Of a stretch of 64,000 nucleotides of DNA, positions 1-8,839 are shown in pieces (within the stretch, counting starts at the first letter, position 1; every line of letters begins with the position of its first letter). The notes under the pieces are model-generated. The model was not told the DNA's origin. It made no database searches and saw only the letters and a list, made by a program, of their open reading frames with translations. This stretch comes from Egbenema bharatensis (GTDB lineage: Bacteria; Cyanobacteriota; Cyanobacteriia; Elainellales; Elainellaceae), in NCBI RefSeq assembly GCF_048077055.1, contig NZ_CP182236.1, positions 1,612,001 through 1,676,000 on the forward strand. The letters are read 5' to 3'. Made by a program: the position numbers and the translations under genes.

Positions 1-501
1 CGCCTTGCCCACAAACCAAAACACGCCACCCCGCCAACTCCAAAAATCGGGAGCCTTTTCCGCCAATTGGGCTAATAATGCCGAGTTCACCCAGATCACC
101 ACTGGAAAATTAAACTCCCGCAACGCCTCTCGCGTCCATTGCAGATAGCCCAACAACCGCTCTTGCTCAGAAGTTGCTGCTCCTAAACGCACCCCCAACA
201 GATCATTCAACCCCTGTACTGTCACCACACCAGAGCCTTCCTGCTGCAATTCAGGCTGTTGTTGCACCAGTTGCTGTAGGGTGTATCGCAAACGCGGATC
301 TTGCCGTTGGATAAAAACTCGGTAATGGGCAATGCCCTGCTGCTGTAACTCAGCAATGTAGGTTTGAATCACCGTTTCCTGCAAGTTGAGGTCATCACAC
401 ACGGCAATCAGCAAATCCAGTTTGCCCTGACTGGCTTCCAACGCAACCATCAGACGGTCATAGCTGTGTTGATCCTCTAGCTCCCATTCAACGGCTTGCA
501 T
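1..501 (-). CDS. Partial protein downstream of P-loop ATPase (C-terminus outside window)
   Basis: An open frame begins at an ATG at 501 and runs off the left edge, giving 167 visible residues. The protein starts MQAVEWELEDQHSYDRL and contains a predicted alpha/beta stretch (KLDLLIAVCDDLNL, then GIAHYRVFIQRQDPR). The last visible part reads FPVVIWVNSALL and then APDFWSWRGGVFWF. It starts only 6 bases after the stop of the ATPase gene, so the two are almost certainly co-transcribed. From memory, cyanobacterial proteins with this kind of N-terminus often carry C-terminal TPR repeats and sit next to such ATPases, but that part lies outside the window. Function is unknown. A role as effector or sensor partner of the ATPase is inference. 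Confidence 0.7.
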   Translation of the reverse strand, partial: MQAVEWELEDQHSYDRLMVALEASQGKLDLLIAVCDDLNLQETVIQTYIAELQQQGIAHYRVFIQRQDPRLRYTLQQLVQQQPELQQEGSGVVTVQGLNDLLGVRLGAATSEQERLLGYLQWTREALREFNFPVVIWVNSALLAQLAEKAPDFWSWRGGVFWFVGKA

Positions 502-507
502 GATGAT

Positions 508-1821
508 TTAACCATCCTGTTCCGATTCAGTTTCAATCAAATTTCTGCGTTTCAGCAACTCCAGCAGCATTGGATGCACATCATACCAGAGGTCACCGTT
601 GCGATACTCCAGCACATACAGTCCGTGCAATAGGAGCAAAAATTCTGGATCATTGACCTCCTCTGGCTCTCCATGATGATACGTGGTGGCTAAGATCTGG
701 TAGCGACTGGTTCCCAAGGAAGCAGCAAAATCATTCCGCAGATCGCGCAAAGCCAATTCTAAAATCTCATCGGTAATTTTGATTTCTGTTCGTTCCGGTT
801 CACGACGCAGCAGCAGCAAACATTGGGAACAACAGGCCCGCGCAATCCTCACCAGTTCCCGCATGACCCCGCCACTACTCAAAATCAGCTCGTGGGCCGT
901 ATCTGGTTCAATCAGATCTGACTCGATCCGTCGCTGAAGCACCTCCAACAGCAGCCTGACCTTACTCTCCTCTGGCACTGCCCCAGAACGGTGGCGATTT
1001 TCCCTGGAGAAGAACTTGACCACTTCCATTTGCTGAATCGGACTCCCCGATGCCGTTTGCAAAATCGTACGCAACTCAATATCCCGGATCACAGCAATGG
1101 GAATGGTAAATACAATGCGAATCTTCGGCTGAAACAGGGCATTGATATTCTTCTTGTAGATTTCTTCCACAAGCTTGAGATCCAGCTTGTCCAGATCATC
1201 AATAATCACCAAAACTTCTTTTTTCGTCGCATCTCGAACACATTTGGCAATAGTTTCAACTTTCTCCACTAGCTCAGAAATGCGCCGTTCGTAAGTGCGC
1301 TTAATTTCCTCTCGAAAGGTTGATTCCGTTTTCAGCTTGGCTGTCACCAGTTTCAGGATATCTCCCCCAATCCCTGCCTCTCCCGTGAGACTGCGAGAAG
1401 TCGTTTCAGTGCGGGTGGTGGCAAGCCAGGTGAGAATGGCATCTTTTTCTTTCGGTGGAATGGGCACCTGCCGCTCAGTGGCTTTGCTCAGAAGCTGTAC
1501 GGCGATCGCGTACAGGATATTGATGTGATCCACCGCAGACATTTCCACCATCTCCGCAATGGAAAAGAAGACGACAAAGTAGCCCTGCTGCATCATCTCC
1601 CTGCCAAACCGAGCCAGCAGCGTTGATTTACCGCAGCCTCGATGCCCAGAGAAAATCAGCTTGCCGTCCTGATCCGCATCATCGATCGCCTGCTCCAAGC
1701 GGGCCAGCGTGTCCTGCCCATAATCCACCCGAAAATCCTCGATCTGCTGTGCGCTCAATAGAGGAAACAAATCTAGATCACGGTAGGCTTGGCGGAATCT
1801 TTCCAGGAGCGATGCAGGCAT
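508..1821 (-). CDS. P-loop ATPase (AAA/Orc1-like NTPase), 437 aa
   Basis: The protein has a clear Walker A motif GHRGCGKST at residues 59-67 and a Walker B motif EVLVIIDDLDKLD near 202-214, the core of an ATP-hydrolysing switch. The fold resembles AAA_16/Orc1-like or STAND-type NTPases. The region after residue 260 is helical, with a probable winged-helix-like tail ending near EYRNGDLWYDVHPMLLELL. There is no signal peptide or membrane segment, so it should be cytoplasmic. The partial gene at 1-501 follows after 6 bases in the same direction. ATPase plus partner pairs of this kind are common in cyanobacterial accessory regions and some belong to conflict systems. No specific function can be assigned. 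Confidence 0.75.
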   Translation of the reverse strand: MPASLLERFRQAYRDLDLFPLLSAQQIEDFRVDYGQDTLARLEQAIDDADQDGKLIFSGHRGCGKSTLLARFGREMMQQGYFVVFFSIAEMVEMSAVDHINILYAIAVQLLSKATERQVPIPPKEKDAILTWLATTRTETTSRSLTGEAGIGGDILKLVTAKLKTESTFREEIKRTYERRISELVEKVETIAKCVRDATKKEVLVIIDDLDKLDLKLVEEIYKKNINALFQPKIRIVFTIPIAVIRDIELRTILQTASGSPIQQMEVVKFFSRENRHRSGAVPEESKVRLLLEVLQRRIESDLIEPDTAHELILSSGGVMRELVRIARACCSQCLLLLRREPERTEIKITDEILELALRDLRNDFAASLGTSRYQILATTYHHGEPEEVNDPEFLLLLHGLYVLEYRNGDLWYDVHPMLLELLKRRNLIETESEQDG

Positions 1822-1964
1822 GAAGAACGGTCATAATAACACTACTGCCATTATCATACCGACTAGTTAAAGCATTTTTCAGCTAAACCTGACTGTATTC
1901 CCCTCTTGGGAGGGGTTAGGGGTGGGTCAAGCCCCGATCGCACCAGGGTGTTACCTTCACCTGA

Positions 1965-2948
1965 TTAAAAATAATTCAACGGATCACGAGCCACTGCATT
2001 CAACTGAATCTCAAAATGCAAATGGGGCCCAGTGACATGGCCTGTACTCCCCGACAAACCCACGATCGCTCCATCAGACAGTCGATCGCCGACTTTGACG
2101 AATAACTGATCGAGATGGGCATAGAGCGTTTCGTATCCTTTACCATGATCAATCACAATCTTTTTACCATATCCATCACTCCACCCCGCAAATACAACTG
2201 TTCCTGCTCCAGCCGTTCTAATAGGCGTACCCGTTGGCGTACCAATATCAATTCCCTGATGAAAACGCACATCGCCCGTAATCGGATGAACTCTGCTGCC
2301 AAACTTACTGGTAATAGGAAATCCTACGACAGGATTAGTAAACCCAAATGCTCGTTCCTCAGTGAGTTCCTCAGTAGGTTCCTCAACTGTTGGAGTTTCA
2401 GTGATAATAGGTTCCTCAATTTCCGGTATCACTTCTTCCTGAATATGCAAATTCACCGCATTGAGGGCTACATTGCTTTCAGTTCTTTCTGATGGCTTTG
2501 TCTCGGCTAAAGGGATAAAGTCCTGCCGGGTTTCTGAATGAACGGAAAGCAGATCTGAAGGGATGAGTTGGGGGGGAATAGTGGATTCAGAAGCGTTAGA
2601 ACTGTAGGAAGCAAGATGGACACTCAAGCACAAAAGGGCTCCAATGCGCCAGATTGCATTCAGGGGATGAACCGACTGGTTCCGGGAAAGATTGGTTTTT
2701 GTCCGTCGCCTTCTGCGCCGATGCTGACGCTGCTGAGAGCAAAACCGTTTCAGTTGGCCAATTTCGTGAATTTCGGCTGGGGTCGTTGCGGATGTCCATG
2801 CAGGAATGGGGCAGGAGACGTTAGCAAGGGGAGAGATCTGGAGGGTATAACGATCGCGCTTGTCGAGGTTGGGGGGATAAATCCTCATTGGGGGTCGCTC
2901 GGTAGATGATAGATGTAAAAATAGCCCTACTAATAGGAAGAACGTCAT
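1965..2948 (-). CDS. M23 (LytM-type) peptidoglycan metallopeptidase, 327 aa
   Basis: The C-terminal third is a LytM/M23 domain. It shows the zinc-binding H-x(3)-D pattern (HQGIDIG), the core DHGKGYETLYAHLD and the final GPHLHFEI, with both histidines of the HxH motif present. Such enzymes cut peptide cross-links in peptidoglycan. Residues 98-115 form a hydrophobic helix, preceded by an Arg-rich stretch, that could anchor or export the protein. Residues 170-200 are Glu/Pro-rich linker. The stated start gives a hydrophobic N-terminus (MTFFLLVGLFLHL), but Met21 (MRIYPPNLDK) is an equally plausible start that would leave only the second membrane segment. No operon partner is visible. Confidence 0.85.
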   Translation of the reverse strand: MTFFLLVGLFLHLSSTERPPMRIYPPNLDKRDRYTLQISPLANVSCPIPAWTSATTPAEIHEIGQLKRFCSQQRQHRRRRRRTKTNLSRNQSVHPLNAIWRIGALLCLSVHLASYSSNASESTIPPQLIPSDLLSVHSETRQDFIPLAETKPSERTESNVALNAVNLHIQEEVIPEIEEPIITETPTVEEPTEELTEERAFGFTNPVVGFPITSKFGSRVHPITGDVRFHQGIDIGTPTGTPIRTAGAGTVVFAGWSDGYGKKIVIDHGKGYETLYAHLDQLFVKVGDRLSDGAIVGLSGSTGHVTGPHLHFEIQLNAVARDPLNYF

Positions 2949-3618
2949 GAAAACTGGCTAACGATGGGTGATCAATCGCTATACAATTGGCAATCCATTC
3001 AAATCAGGTAGCTAAATATAGAAGTAGAGAGCAGGGAACACCTTGCCGGAGTATTTCCTCAATTTCCTCAGTTAGACTTAGATTTATTGAGTCTGCTCCG
3101 TGTTGTTGCCTACAAACCACAATTACCAGATGAAGATAGAAAATTCCTCAAATCCGCCTTCAGCCTCATGAAAATTTTAAAAACTTACTGCTGGCATAAA
3201 CCTACTGGACTCAGGTGGGAGCTTTCAGGAACCACGCTCCGAACTCATGGCGATCGTGTTACAAAAAATACAATTAATATGAGCCTGCAATTGGGTAGAT
3301 CGACGATCGCCAAAAATCCAATTAAAATTGAGAGTAGCGAGATCAACTTGTCAAATCCCCTCTTTCAAGCGCAATGCTACCAGCGCAATTTGCGTTCAAT
3401 GGGGGTCTACATCTGATCTCAATTACGGTTTCAATTTACCCACAAGCAGTGTGGTTTTTTACTGCAATTCGTACGATTTCTAACTCCCTTCTCTTCATGT
3501 TGAAAACCGTTAGAGACAGGCGAAGCTTGCAATTGATGAAGTAGTCATTGCTGAAAGATTACCCAAATACCTGACACAGCAGAAGCCTGAACTGCCTGCT
3601 GGAACTGAGCAAAACGAG
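2949..3618. other. Intergenic region with a doubtful coding remnant
   Basis: This 670-base stretch lies between the divergent M23 peptidase and the dioxygenase. A plus-strand frame open from about 3036 to 3416 reads protein-like at first (FPQLDLDLLSLLRVVAYKPQ, then LPDEDRKFLKSAF) and then degrades into composition typical of non-coding DNA. It has no convincing start or ribosome-binding site and may be the remnant of a lost gene. From 3514 the frame of the following dioxygenase is already open and also looks protein-like (IDEVVIAERLPKYLTQQKPE). So either that gene starts earlier, at a non-standard codon, or a fused remnant precedes it. Confidence 0.35.
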
Positions 3619-4326
3619 GTGTTGAATCAAATGTTGAATTTATCTAAAGCGGAAGAATTTATCAAGCCAGAGGCGAACTGTCTGGCCAGCTATATTTTAG
3701 AAATGTTAACGGCCATTCACGTTAACGACTTTAAACAATCCTTTGCCCATTTACCCCAAGATCCCTATTTAGAGGGAGGCTATCGCTTCAGACGACTCTC
3801 CCACTTCAAAGTCGATGGCGATCGCCTCACCAAGTTACCCCATCGTCGTTTATTTCAAAGTCGAGAACACAATCCGCTCCTGGGAGATGTGGTGCGAGAA
3901 TACGCAGAATTAGATGATGAATTAATTCAACTAGAGGATTTCCAACGGTTAATTTGGGAATTCTTTCAGTTTTGCCAGCTTTGTTCTACCTCTCAGGAAA
4001 TTGGCGTTCACCAGATTCGCACAACTGCCTCTTCTGAAAAATTAGGGAATCCAGCTCCTGAAGGAATTCACCGGGATGGTGTGGATGTCGTCGGCATTTT
4101 CTCGGTCGATCGCCACGGCATTGGTGGTGGTGAAACCCATCTTTACAAAACCAAAGATACCCCTCCTGCATTTAGTAAAGTATTAAATCCAGGAGAATTT
4201 TTAGTATTCCGTGATGAACAATATTTCCACTACACCTCACCCGTGAATGCGACCACGGATGAGATGGGAACACGGGATGTCTTTGTCCTCACCTGCCCCG
4301 GACTATTTCCACCCGATGAAGCATAA
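3619..4326 (+). CDS. 2OG-Fe(II) dioxygenase family protein (PF10014-like)
   Basis: The 235-residue protein has the iron ligands of 2-oxoglutarate/Fe(II) oxygenases. HRD in GIHRDGVDVVGIFSVDRHG supplies the HxD pair, and the distal histidine is in QYFHYTSPV. The segment GGGETHLY is typical of the 2OG-Fe_Oxy_2 family, some of whose members hydroxylate free amino acids such as leucine or isoleucine. The substrate here is unknown. The GTG at 3619 is used here. An ATG at 3631 with GAGGTG nine bases upstream is the better-supported initiation site, and the frame is open further upstream to 3514. The next gene, a PLP-dependent desulfurase-like enzyme, follows after 24 bases, so they probably form an operon. 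Confidence 0.8.
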   Translation: MLNQMLNLSKAEEFIKPEANCLASYILEMLTAIHVNDFKQSFAHLPQDPYLEGGYRFRRLSHFKVDGDRLTKLPHRRLFQSREHNPLLGDVVREYAELDDELIQLEDFQRLIWEFFQFCQLCSTSQEIGVHQIRTTASSEKLGNPAPEGIHRDGVDVVGIFSVDRHGIGGGETHLYKTKDTPPAFSKVLNPGEFLVFRDEQYFHYTSPVNATTDEMGTRDVFVLTCPGLFPPDEA

Positions 4327-4350
4327 AGCCAGACTCAACAGGAGCATATC

Positions 4351-5609
4351 ATGACGATTCTTGATTTGGGCTGGATTCGATCCCAGTTCCCTGCCCTGCA
4401 ACAGGAAATAAACGGGCATCCGATCGCCTTTTTAGATGGCCCTGGCGGAACCCAGGTTCCTAAACGAGTGATCGATGCGATCGGTCATCACCTGATCACA
4501 TCAAACGCCAATTTGCATGGAGCCTTTGCCACCAGTGTCAGAACCGAGGCACTCGTGGAGCAGGCAAGAGGAGCCGTTGCAGACTTTTTGGGCTGTGACC
4601 CCGATGAGGTGGTTTTTGGCGCAAACATGACTACACTGACCTTTGCCATCAGCCGATCGATCGGACGAGACTTGCAGCCAGGGGATGAAATCGTTGTCAC
4701 CAGCCTGGATCATGATGCTAACGTGGCTCCCTGGTTAGCTCTGGCGGAACGGGGAGTGGTAATTCGCACGGTAAAGCTGAACGAAGCGGACTGTACCTTA
4801 GATATGACCGATCTGGCGCATCAAATTACAGAGCGCACCAAATTAGTGGCGATCGGCTATGCCTCCAATGCGGTTGGCACCATTAACAATGTGGCTCAGG
4901 TGGTGCGGTTAGCCCATGCGGTCGGGGCAATGGTGTTTGTGGATGCGGTTCACTATGCCCCCCACGGCTTAATCAATGTGCGATCGCTCGATTGTGATTT
5001 TCTCGTCTGTTCTGCCTATAAATTCTTTGGCCCCATATCGGCATTCTCTACGGCAAGCGAGAACATCTGACCCGCCTCCACCCCTATAAGCCCCGTCCCG
5101 CTCCTGATGAAAGTCCCTTTTGCTGGGAAACGGGTACGCAAAACTTTGAAGGATTGGCTGGATTGGTCGCCAGCATTGACTACTTATCGGAATTAGGACA
5201 ACAGGTTACACCCATTGCCACAAATCGCCGGAATGCCTTGATGTCGGCAATGGTCAGTATTCAGGAATACGAACGATCGCTCTCAGAGTACATGATTCCC
5301 CATTTACTAGAGATTCCCGGCGTTACCCTCTACGGCATTACCGATCCGACCAAATTTGCCTGGCGGACTCCCACGGTGGGGCTGCGGCTGACGGGCTATA
5401 CTCCCTTGGAACTGGCCAAAGCATTGGGCGATCGAGGGATTTTCACCTGGAATGGCAATTTCTATGCGCTGAATTTGACGCAGCGATTGGGACTAGAATC
5501 CAGTGGCGGTTTACTGAGAATTGGCTGTACCCATTACAACACGATCGAAGAAATTCGATGGATGTTACAGGTTCTGCATGAGCTAGCGGTGCATCCGGTT
5601 GCTGCATAA
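4351..5609 (+). pseudogene. Cysteine desulfurase-like PLP enzyme (SufS subfamily), frameshifted
   Basis: Two adjacent frames encode one class V aminotransferase of about 419 residues. The first half covers 4351 to about 5034 and includes FLDGPGGTQVPKRV, FGANMTTLTFAISR, the pyridoxal-aspartate region VDAVHYAPHG and the lysine motif CSAYKFFGP. The second half continues with HIGILYGKREHLTRLHPYKP and ends at 5609. The break is at 5031-5034, a run of four C where five would restore the frame exactly through FGPHIGILYG. The protein resembles the cysteine desulfurase-like family (TIGR01976 type), which is distinct from housekeeping IscS/SufS. It follows the 2OG dioxygenase gene by 24 bases. The lesion could be real decay or a homopolymer error. 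Confidence 0.82.
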
Positions 5610-5639
5610 AATCCTTAACTATTCGTTTCTGGTTCGCAG

Positions 5640-7778
5640 TCACCTCACGCTATCCTGCTGATTACATTCGTTGCCATACCGATCGCGCAACACTCGCCGC
5701 ATCACCTTATTGGATGCCGTCCGGGGCAGGGACTCTACGATCACCAGATCCCAAATTTTGAAGAGTGGGTTAAGCTGTTGGGCGATCGTCTGTTGCAGCA
5801 GGGTTTTGAGTTCGGGAGGTGATTTTGAGTGGGAATCTGCCAAAACCGCATAGATAATCAGTCGATCGGGCCCGCCTTCTGGGGGAGAAAGGGCGATCGC
5901 TGCTGTTTCACAAATTTCTGGAACTGTATTGAGTGTCTGTTCAATCTCTGCCGAACTGACCTTAATCCCCCCCAAATTCATCGTGTCATCGACTCGTCCT
6001 CCCGTGCGGTAGTAGCCGTTGGGCAGGCGTTCGAGGTAGTCTCCGTGGTGGCGGAGGGGTATGGGGAGTGAGGAGCGAGGAGTGAGGAGTGAGGAGGAGG
6101 AAGATGGATCTTGGGTTAGTTCTATGTCTTGAATTTGAAAACTTAAGCTTGGGGGGTTGGCAAAATAGACTTGATGGTGATCTTTGTTGAGTAATTCGGT
6201 GGAAAGTCCGATCGAGGGGGGAATGATGAGTCCTTCTCCTTTGTGGGCAGGGCGATCGTCTGCGTCGAGAATGACAAAATCTAATCCCAGAGCAGGTGTA
6301 GTGAACGTTGAGGGAATGCAGGGCTGAACCAGAGTTCCTGTAATATAAGCACCGCCAATTTCAGTACCACCGCAATATTCAACGATCGGTTTATATCCTG
6401 CCAACGACATGAGAAATAACATATCTTGAGGATTGGAACATTCCCCTGTGGAACTGAAGACTTTAATATGGCTCCAATCCAGTCCCTGCATACAGTGGCT
6501 GACCTTCCAACTGCTGACCAGGCTCGGTACAACTCCCAACATTGTGACGCGGGCATCCTGAATGAATTGACCATAGCCTCGTGTGGTGGGTGCATCTTCG
6601 TATAGGGCGATCGTGGCTCGGTTGATTAAACTGGTATAGATTAACCAGGGGCCCATCATCCAGCCCAAGTTGGTCGGCCAGGCGATGACATCCCCTGGAT
6701 GAATATCGTGGTGCAAATGCCCATCACTGGCGCATTTAATGGGGGTGGTGTGTGTCCAGGGAATCGCCTTGGGTTCGCCCGTCGTTCCAGAGGAAAACAG
6801 AATATTGGTATGGGCAGAGGGAGGCATGGGAACGGCATCAAAGCCTGGATTCGGACTGAGGAACTCCTTCCAGGCTAAATCGCCCGATCGCAGTTCTATC
6901 ACCGAGTCTGAATTCTGGGACAGCATGATCGCCATTGGTGCATTTGCCTCAACCACTTTGGTATAGAGCGGCAGTTGTTTCCCGCAACGGTGAATCCAAT
7001 CCTGAGTAAAGATCGCTTTGGTGTTGGCGATCCGGAGCCGAACTGCAATTTCCGCTGGTGCAAAACTATCGGCGATCGATACCACCACGCATCCGGTTTT
7101 AATGATTCCTAAATAAATCGCAACGGATTCAGCCGTCATCGGCAGATCAACGGCGATCGCATCCCCTGGTTGAAATCCTAAACTCACCAAACCATTCGCC
7201 ACATGGTTCGTTAGATCCTGCAACTGCTTGTACGTCCAGTGTTCCAGAGATTTTCCTTCTCGCTGAAACACGATCGCAATCGCATCATCAGCCGCCTGAA
7301 AACAGCTTTCGACGATGTTTAGTTGAGCATCCACGCACCATCGGGGAAATTCTACGCCCTTCGATAAATCAACCAGCTGAGTATAGGGTTTCTGCAACCG
7401 AATTCCAAGCCGCTGAATCATGGTTTCCCAGAACGAGAGGCGATCGCGCACAGACCAGGCATGGAGTTCGGCATAGGAATGGATACCTAAATTTCTCATC
7501 AGCTCTGCAATGTTCGTCGCTTGAATCTGTTCATCCGTGGGAAACCAGGCAGGCGGACATCCCTGGTGAGCCTCCCAATTGGCAAACGTAATTTTGTACA
7601 ACAGTTCATGCAGTGCAAACGGGTCAGTGGGTTTCAGCAAGTTTTTGCTAATTTGTCGCCAACATTCCACAGCCGATAATTGATCGAGCCACTGATTAAT
7701 TCGCGGCAGTAACTCGATCGCCTTACCCCGCTCCACTCCACACTGAATCAGTTGCTCCAACAACACGCGCTTACCCAT
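5640..7778 (-). CDS. AMP-dependent acyl-CoA synthetase (AAE17/18-like), 712 aa
   Basis: This adenylate-forming enzyme has the phosphate-binding signature SSGTTGEPKAIPWTH near residue 330. It also has the A5-type core YCGGTEIGG, the hinge-region motif YYRTGGRVDDTMNLGGIKVS, and a C-terminal SLPRTASNKVMRRVLRDR carrying the catalytic lysine. The overall layout resembles plant peroxisomal acyl-activating enzymes 17/18 and acetoacetyl-CoA synthetases. It sits beside homogentisate-pathway genes that release acetoacetate, so activation of acetoacetate or another short acid is plausible but inferred. An odd Ser-rich insert near residues 557-573 is encoded by a GAGGAGTGAGGAGT-type low-complexity repeat like that found between genes (see findings). 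Confidence 0.85.
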   Translation of the reverse strand: MGKRVLLEQLIQCGVERGKAIELLPRINQWLDQLSAVECWRQISKNLLKPTDPFALHELLYKITFANWEAHQGCPPAWFPTDEQIQATNIAELMRNLGIHSYAELHAWSVRDRLSFWETMIQRLGIRLQKPYTQLVDLSKGVEFPRWCVDAQLNIVESCFQAADDAIAIVFQREGKSLEHWTYKQLQDLTNHVANGLVSLGFQPGDAIAVDLPMTAESVAIYLGIIKTGCVVVSIADSFAPAEIAVRLRIANTKAIFTQDWIHRCGKQLPLYTKVVEANAPMAIMLSQNSDSVIELRSGDLAWKEFLSPNPGFDAVPMPPSAHTNILFSSGTTGEPKAIPWTHTTPIKCASDGHLHHDIHPGDVIAWPTNLGWMMGPWLIYTSLINRATIALYEDAPTTRGYGQFIQDARVTMLGVVPSLVSSWKVSHCMQGLDWSHIKVFSSTGECSNPQDMLFLMSLAGYKPIVEYCGGTEIGGAYITGTLVQPCIPSTFTTPALGLDFVILDADDRPAHKGEGLIIPPSIGLSTELLNKDHHQVYFANPPSLSFQIQDIELTQDPSSSSSLLTPRSSLPIPLRHHGDYLERLPNGYYRTGGRVDDTMNLGGIKVSSAEIEQTLNTVPEICETAAIALSPPEGGPDRLIIYAVLADSHSKSPPELKTLLQQTIAQQLNPLFKIWDLVIVESLPRTASNKVMRRVLRDRYGNECNQQDSVR

Positions 7779-7894
7779 GTACTCCCTACTCCCTACTCCC
7801 TACTCCCCACTCCCCACTCCTCCTCAGGCAGGCAAGATGCCTGCGCTACGGATCTCCATCTCCTAGTACGGGCGCATTGCGATGCGCCCCTACC
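7779..7894. repeat. Intergenic low-complexity and palindromic repeats
   Basis: Positions 7780-7823 carry tandem (T)ACTCCC units. These are followed by the widespread GGCAGGCAAGATGCCTGC palindrome at about 7826-7845 and by the palindrome GGGCGCATTGCGATGCGCCC at 7870-7889. The last forms a perfect hairpin without a T-run. All three types recur elsewhere in the window. They look like the short dispersed repeats that fill cyanobacterial intergenic DNA. Confidence 0.7.
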
Positions 7895-8800
7895 TCACCC
7901 CTCACTCATCAAACCATCCCAAAATACCGCGATCGCATCCAGAATTTCCTTGCCACCCTGAATAAATTTGGCGCGATCGAATCCGGGTTTGAAGTAGACT
8001 TCTTCCAGTTCTTCCAGGGTATGTCCCGCGTGTTGTGCTTCTACCCGGTTGTGCCAGGTGAAAAATGCGAGCCGCAGGTGGGGGTGTCGGGTTTGTTTAA
8101 TGAGGGTGAGTCCATCTTCTAATTCTTGCCAGAAACCGGCTGCGGCCCAGTTTTCCACCGCAAAACTGGCTCCCTCTGCAATGTTAGGATCATCACTGCC
8201 GTAAAGCCGTTGCAGCTCATCGCAAAAATGCAGCGTACTGGAACTGCCATGCTTCCGTTTGCCAATATCCTCGTAGTGCAAATCTAACCCTTCTGCCACC
8301 GCAGTTAACCATTCAAAATGGGCTGCTCGAAAGCGACAAATACCACCATCGACCGTTCCTTCCGTGCTGACAAATTCTGGATCGCCTTCCCGGTCTTTTT
8401 CGGCTTCGGTTCTGGTGAGTTTCGGCTCTGTTGTGCCATCCAATTTCCGGTAGATTACGCCTAATTCATTCAGCAAAATTTCCCGACTGGAGCGGGATTG
8501 CTGAAGCGTTGGGGAATTAATCACTTTCAGCAGTGCTGCCACTAAAAATTGGTTGGAGAATACTGAGAATTGACGGATAAAATAACGGAGTTGCTCATCG
8601 GTTGCATTACCGTTCTGAAACCATCGAGTATATTCGTTATTCGTAATTACGCGATGCTGGAAAAACTCTCGATCGACCTGATTCAAGAAGTCTTGGAAAT
8701 CCTCAACTTGCTGTTGGGTTAGCTCTCCCTGCTGGAAACGATTCTGAATCCGTGAAGAAATACTGAGATGATGGGGAGATGGGGTTAAAACTGAATGCAT
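7895..8800 (-). CDS. Heme-oxygenase-like (HDO-type) iron-containing redox protein, 301 aa
   Basis: This all-helical protein fits the heme-oxygenase-like/TENA-THI-4 fold annotated as iron-containing redox enzyme family (Haem_oxygenas_2-like). Candidate metal ligands lie in the helices ILLNELGVIY, RFRAAHFEWLTAV and WHNRVEAQHAGHTLEELEEVYF. The mix of Glu and His in three helices is what diiron HDO enzymes (relatives of SznF, UndA and BesC) use. The substrate is unknown. It lies directly downstream of homogentisate dioxygenase (39-base gap) and upstream of the acyl-CoA synthetase, all on the minus strand. It is therefore probably part of the aromatic catabolism operon or acts on a product of it. 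Confidence 0.75.
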   Translation of the reverse strand: MHSVLTPSPHHLSISSRIQNRFQQGELTQQQVEDFQDFLNQVDREFFQHRVITNNEYTRWFQNGNATDEQLRYFIRQFSVFSNQFLVAALLKVINSPTLQQSRSSREILLNELGVIYRKLDGTTEPKLTRTEAEKDREGDPEFVSTEGTVDGGICRFRAAHFEWLTAVAEGLDLHYEDIGKRKHGSSSTLHFCDELQRLYGSDDPNIAEGASFAVENWAAAGFWQELEDGLTLIKQTRHPHLRLAFFTWHNRVEAQHAGHTLEELEEVYFKPGFDRAKFIQGGKEILDAIAVFWDGLMSEG

Positions 8801-8839
8801 GAGGAGACTCCTTCTAACTCTATTTTTAAGATTTAAAAC

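Noticed and set aside
4351..5070. A short stand-alone desulfurase-like gene
   Set aside because: The family sequence continues without loss in the next frame to 5609; it is one gene with a one-base lesion.
7866..7893. Terminator for the heme-oxygenase-like gene
   Set aside because: The hairpin has no T-run on the minus strand and belongs to a dispersed repeat family also seen at 38847.
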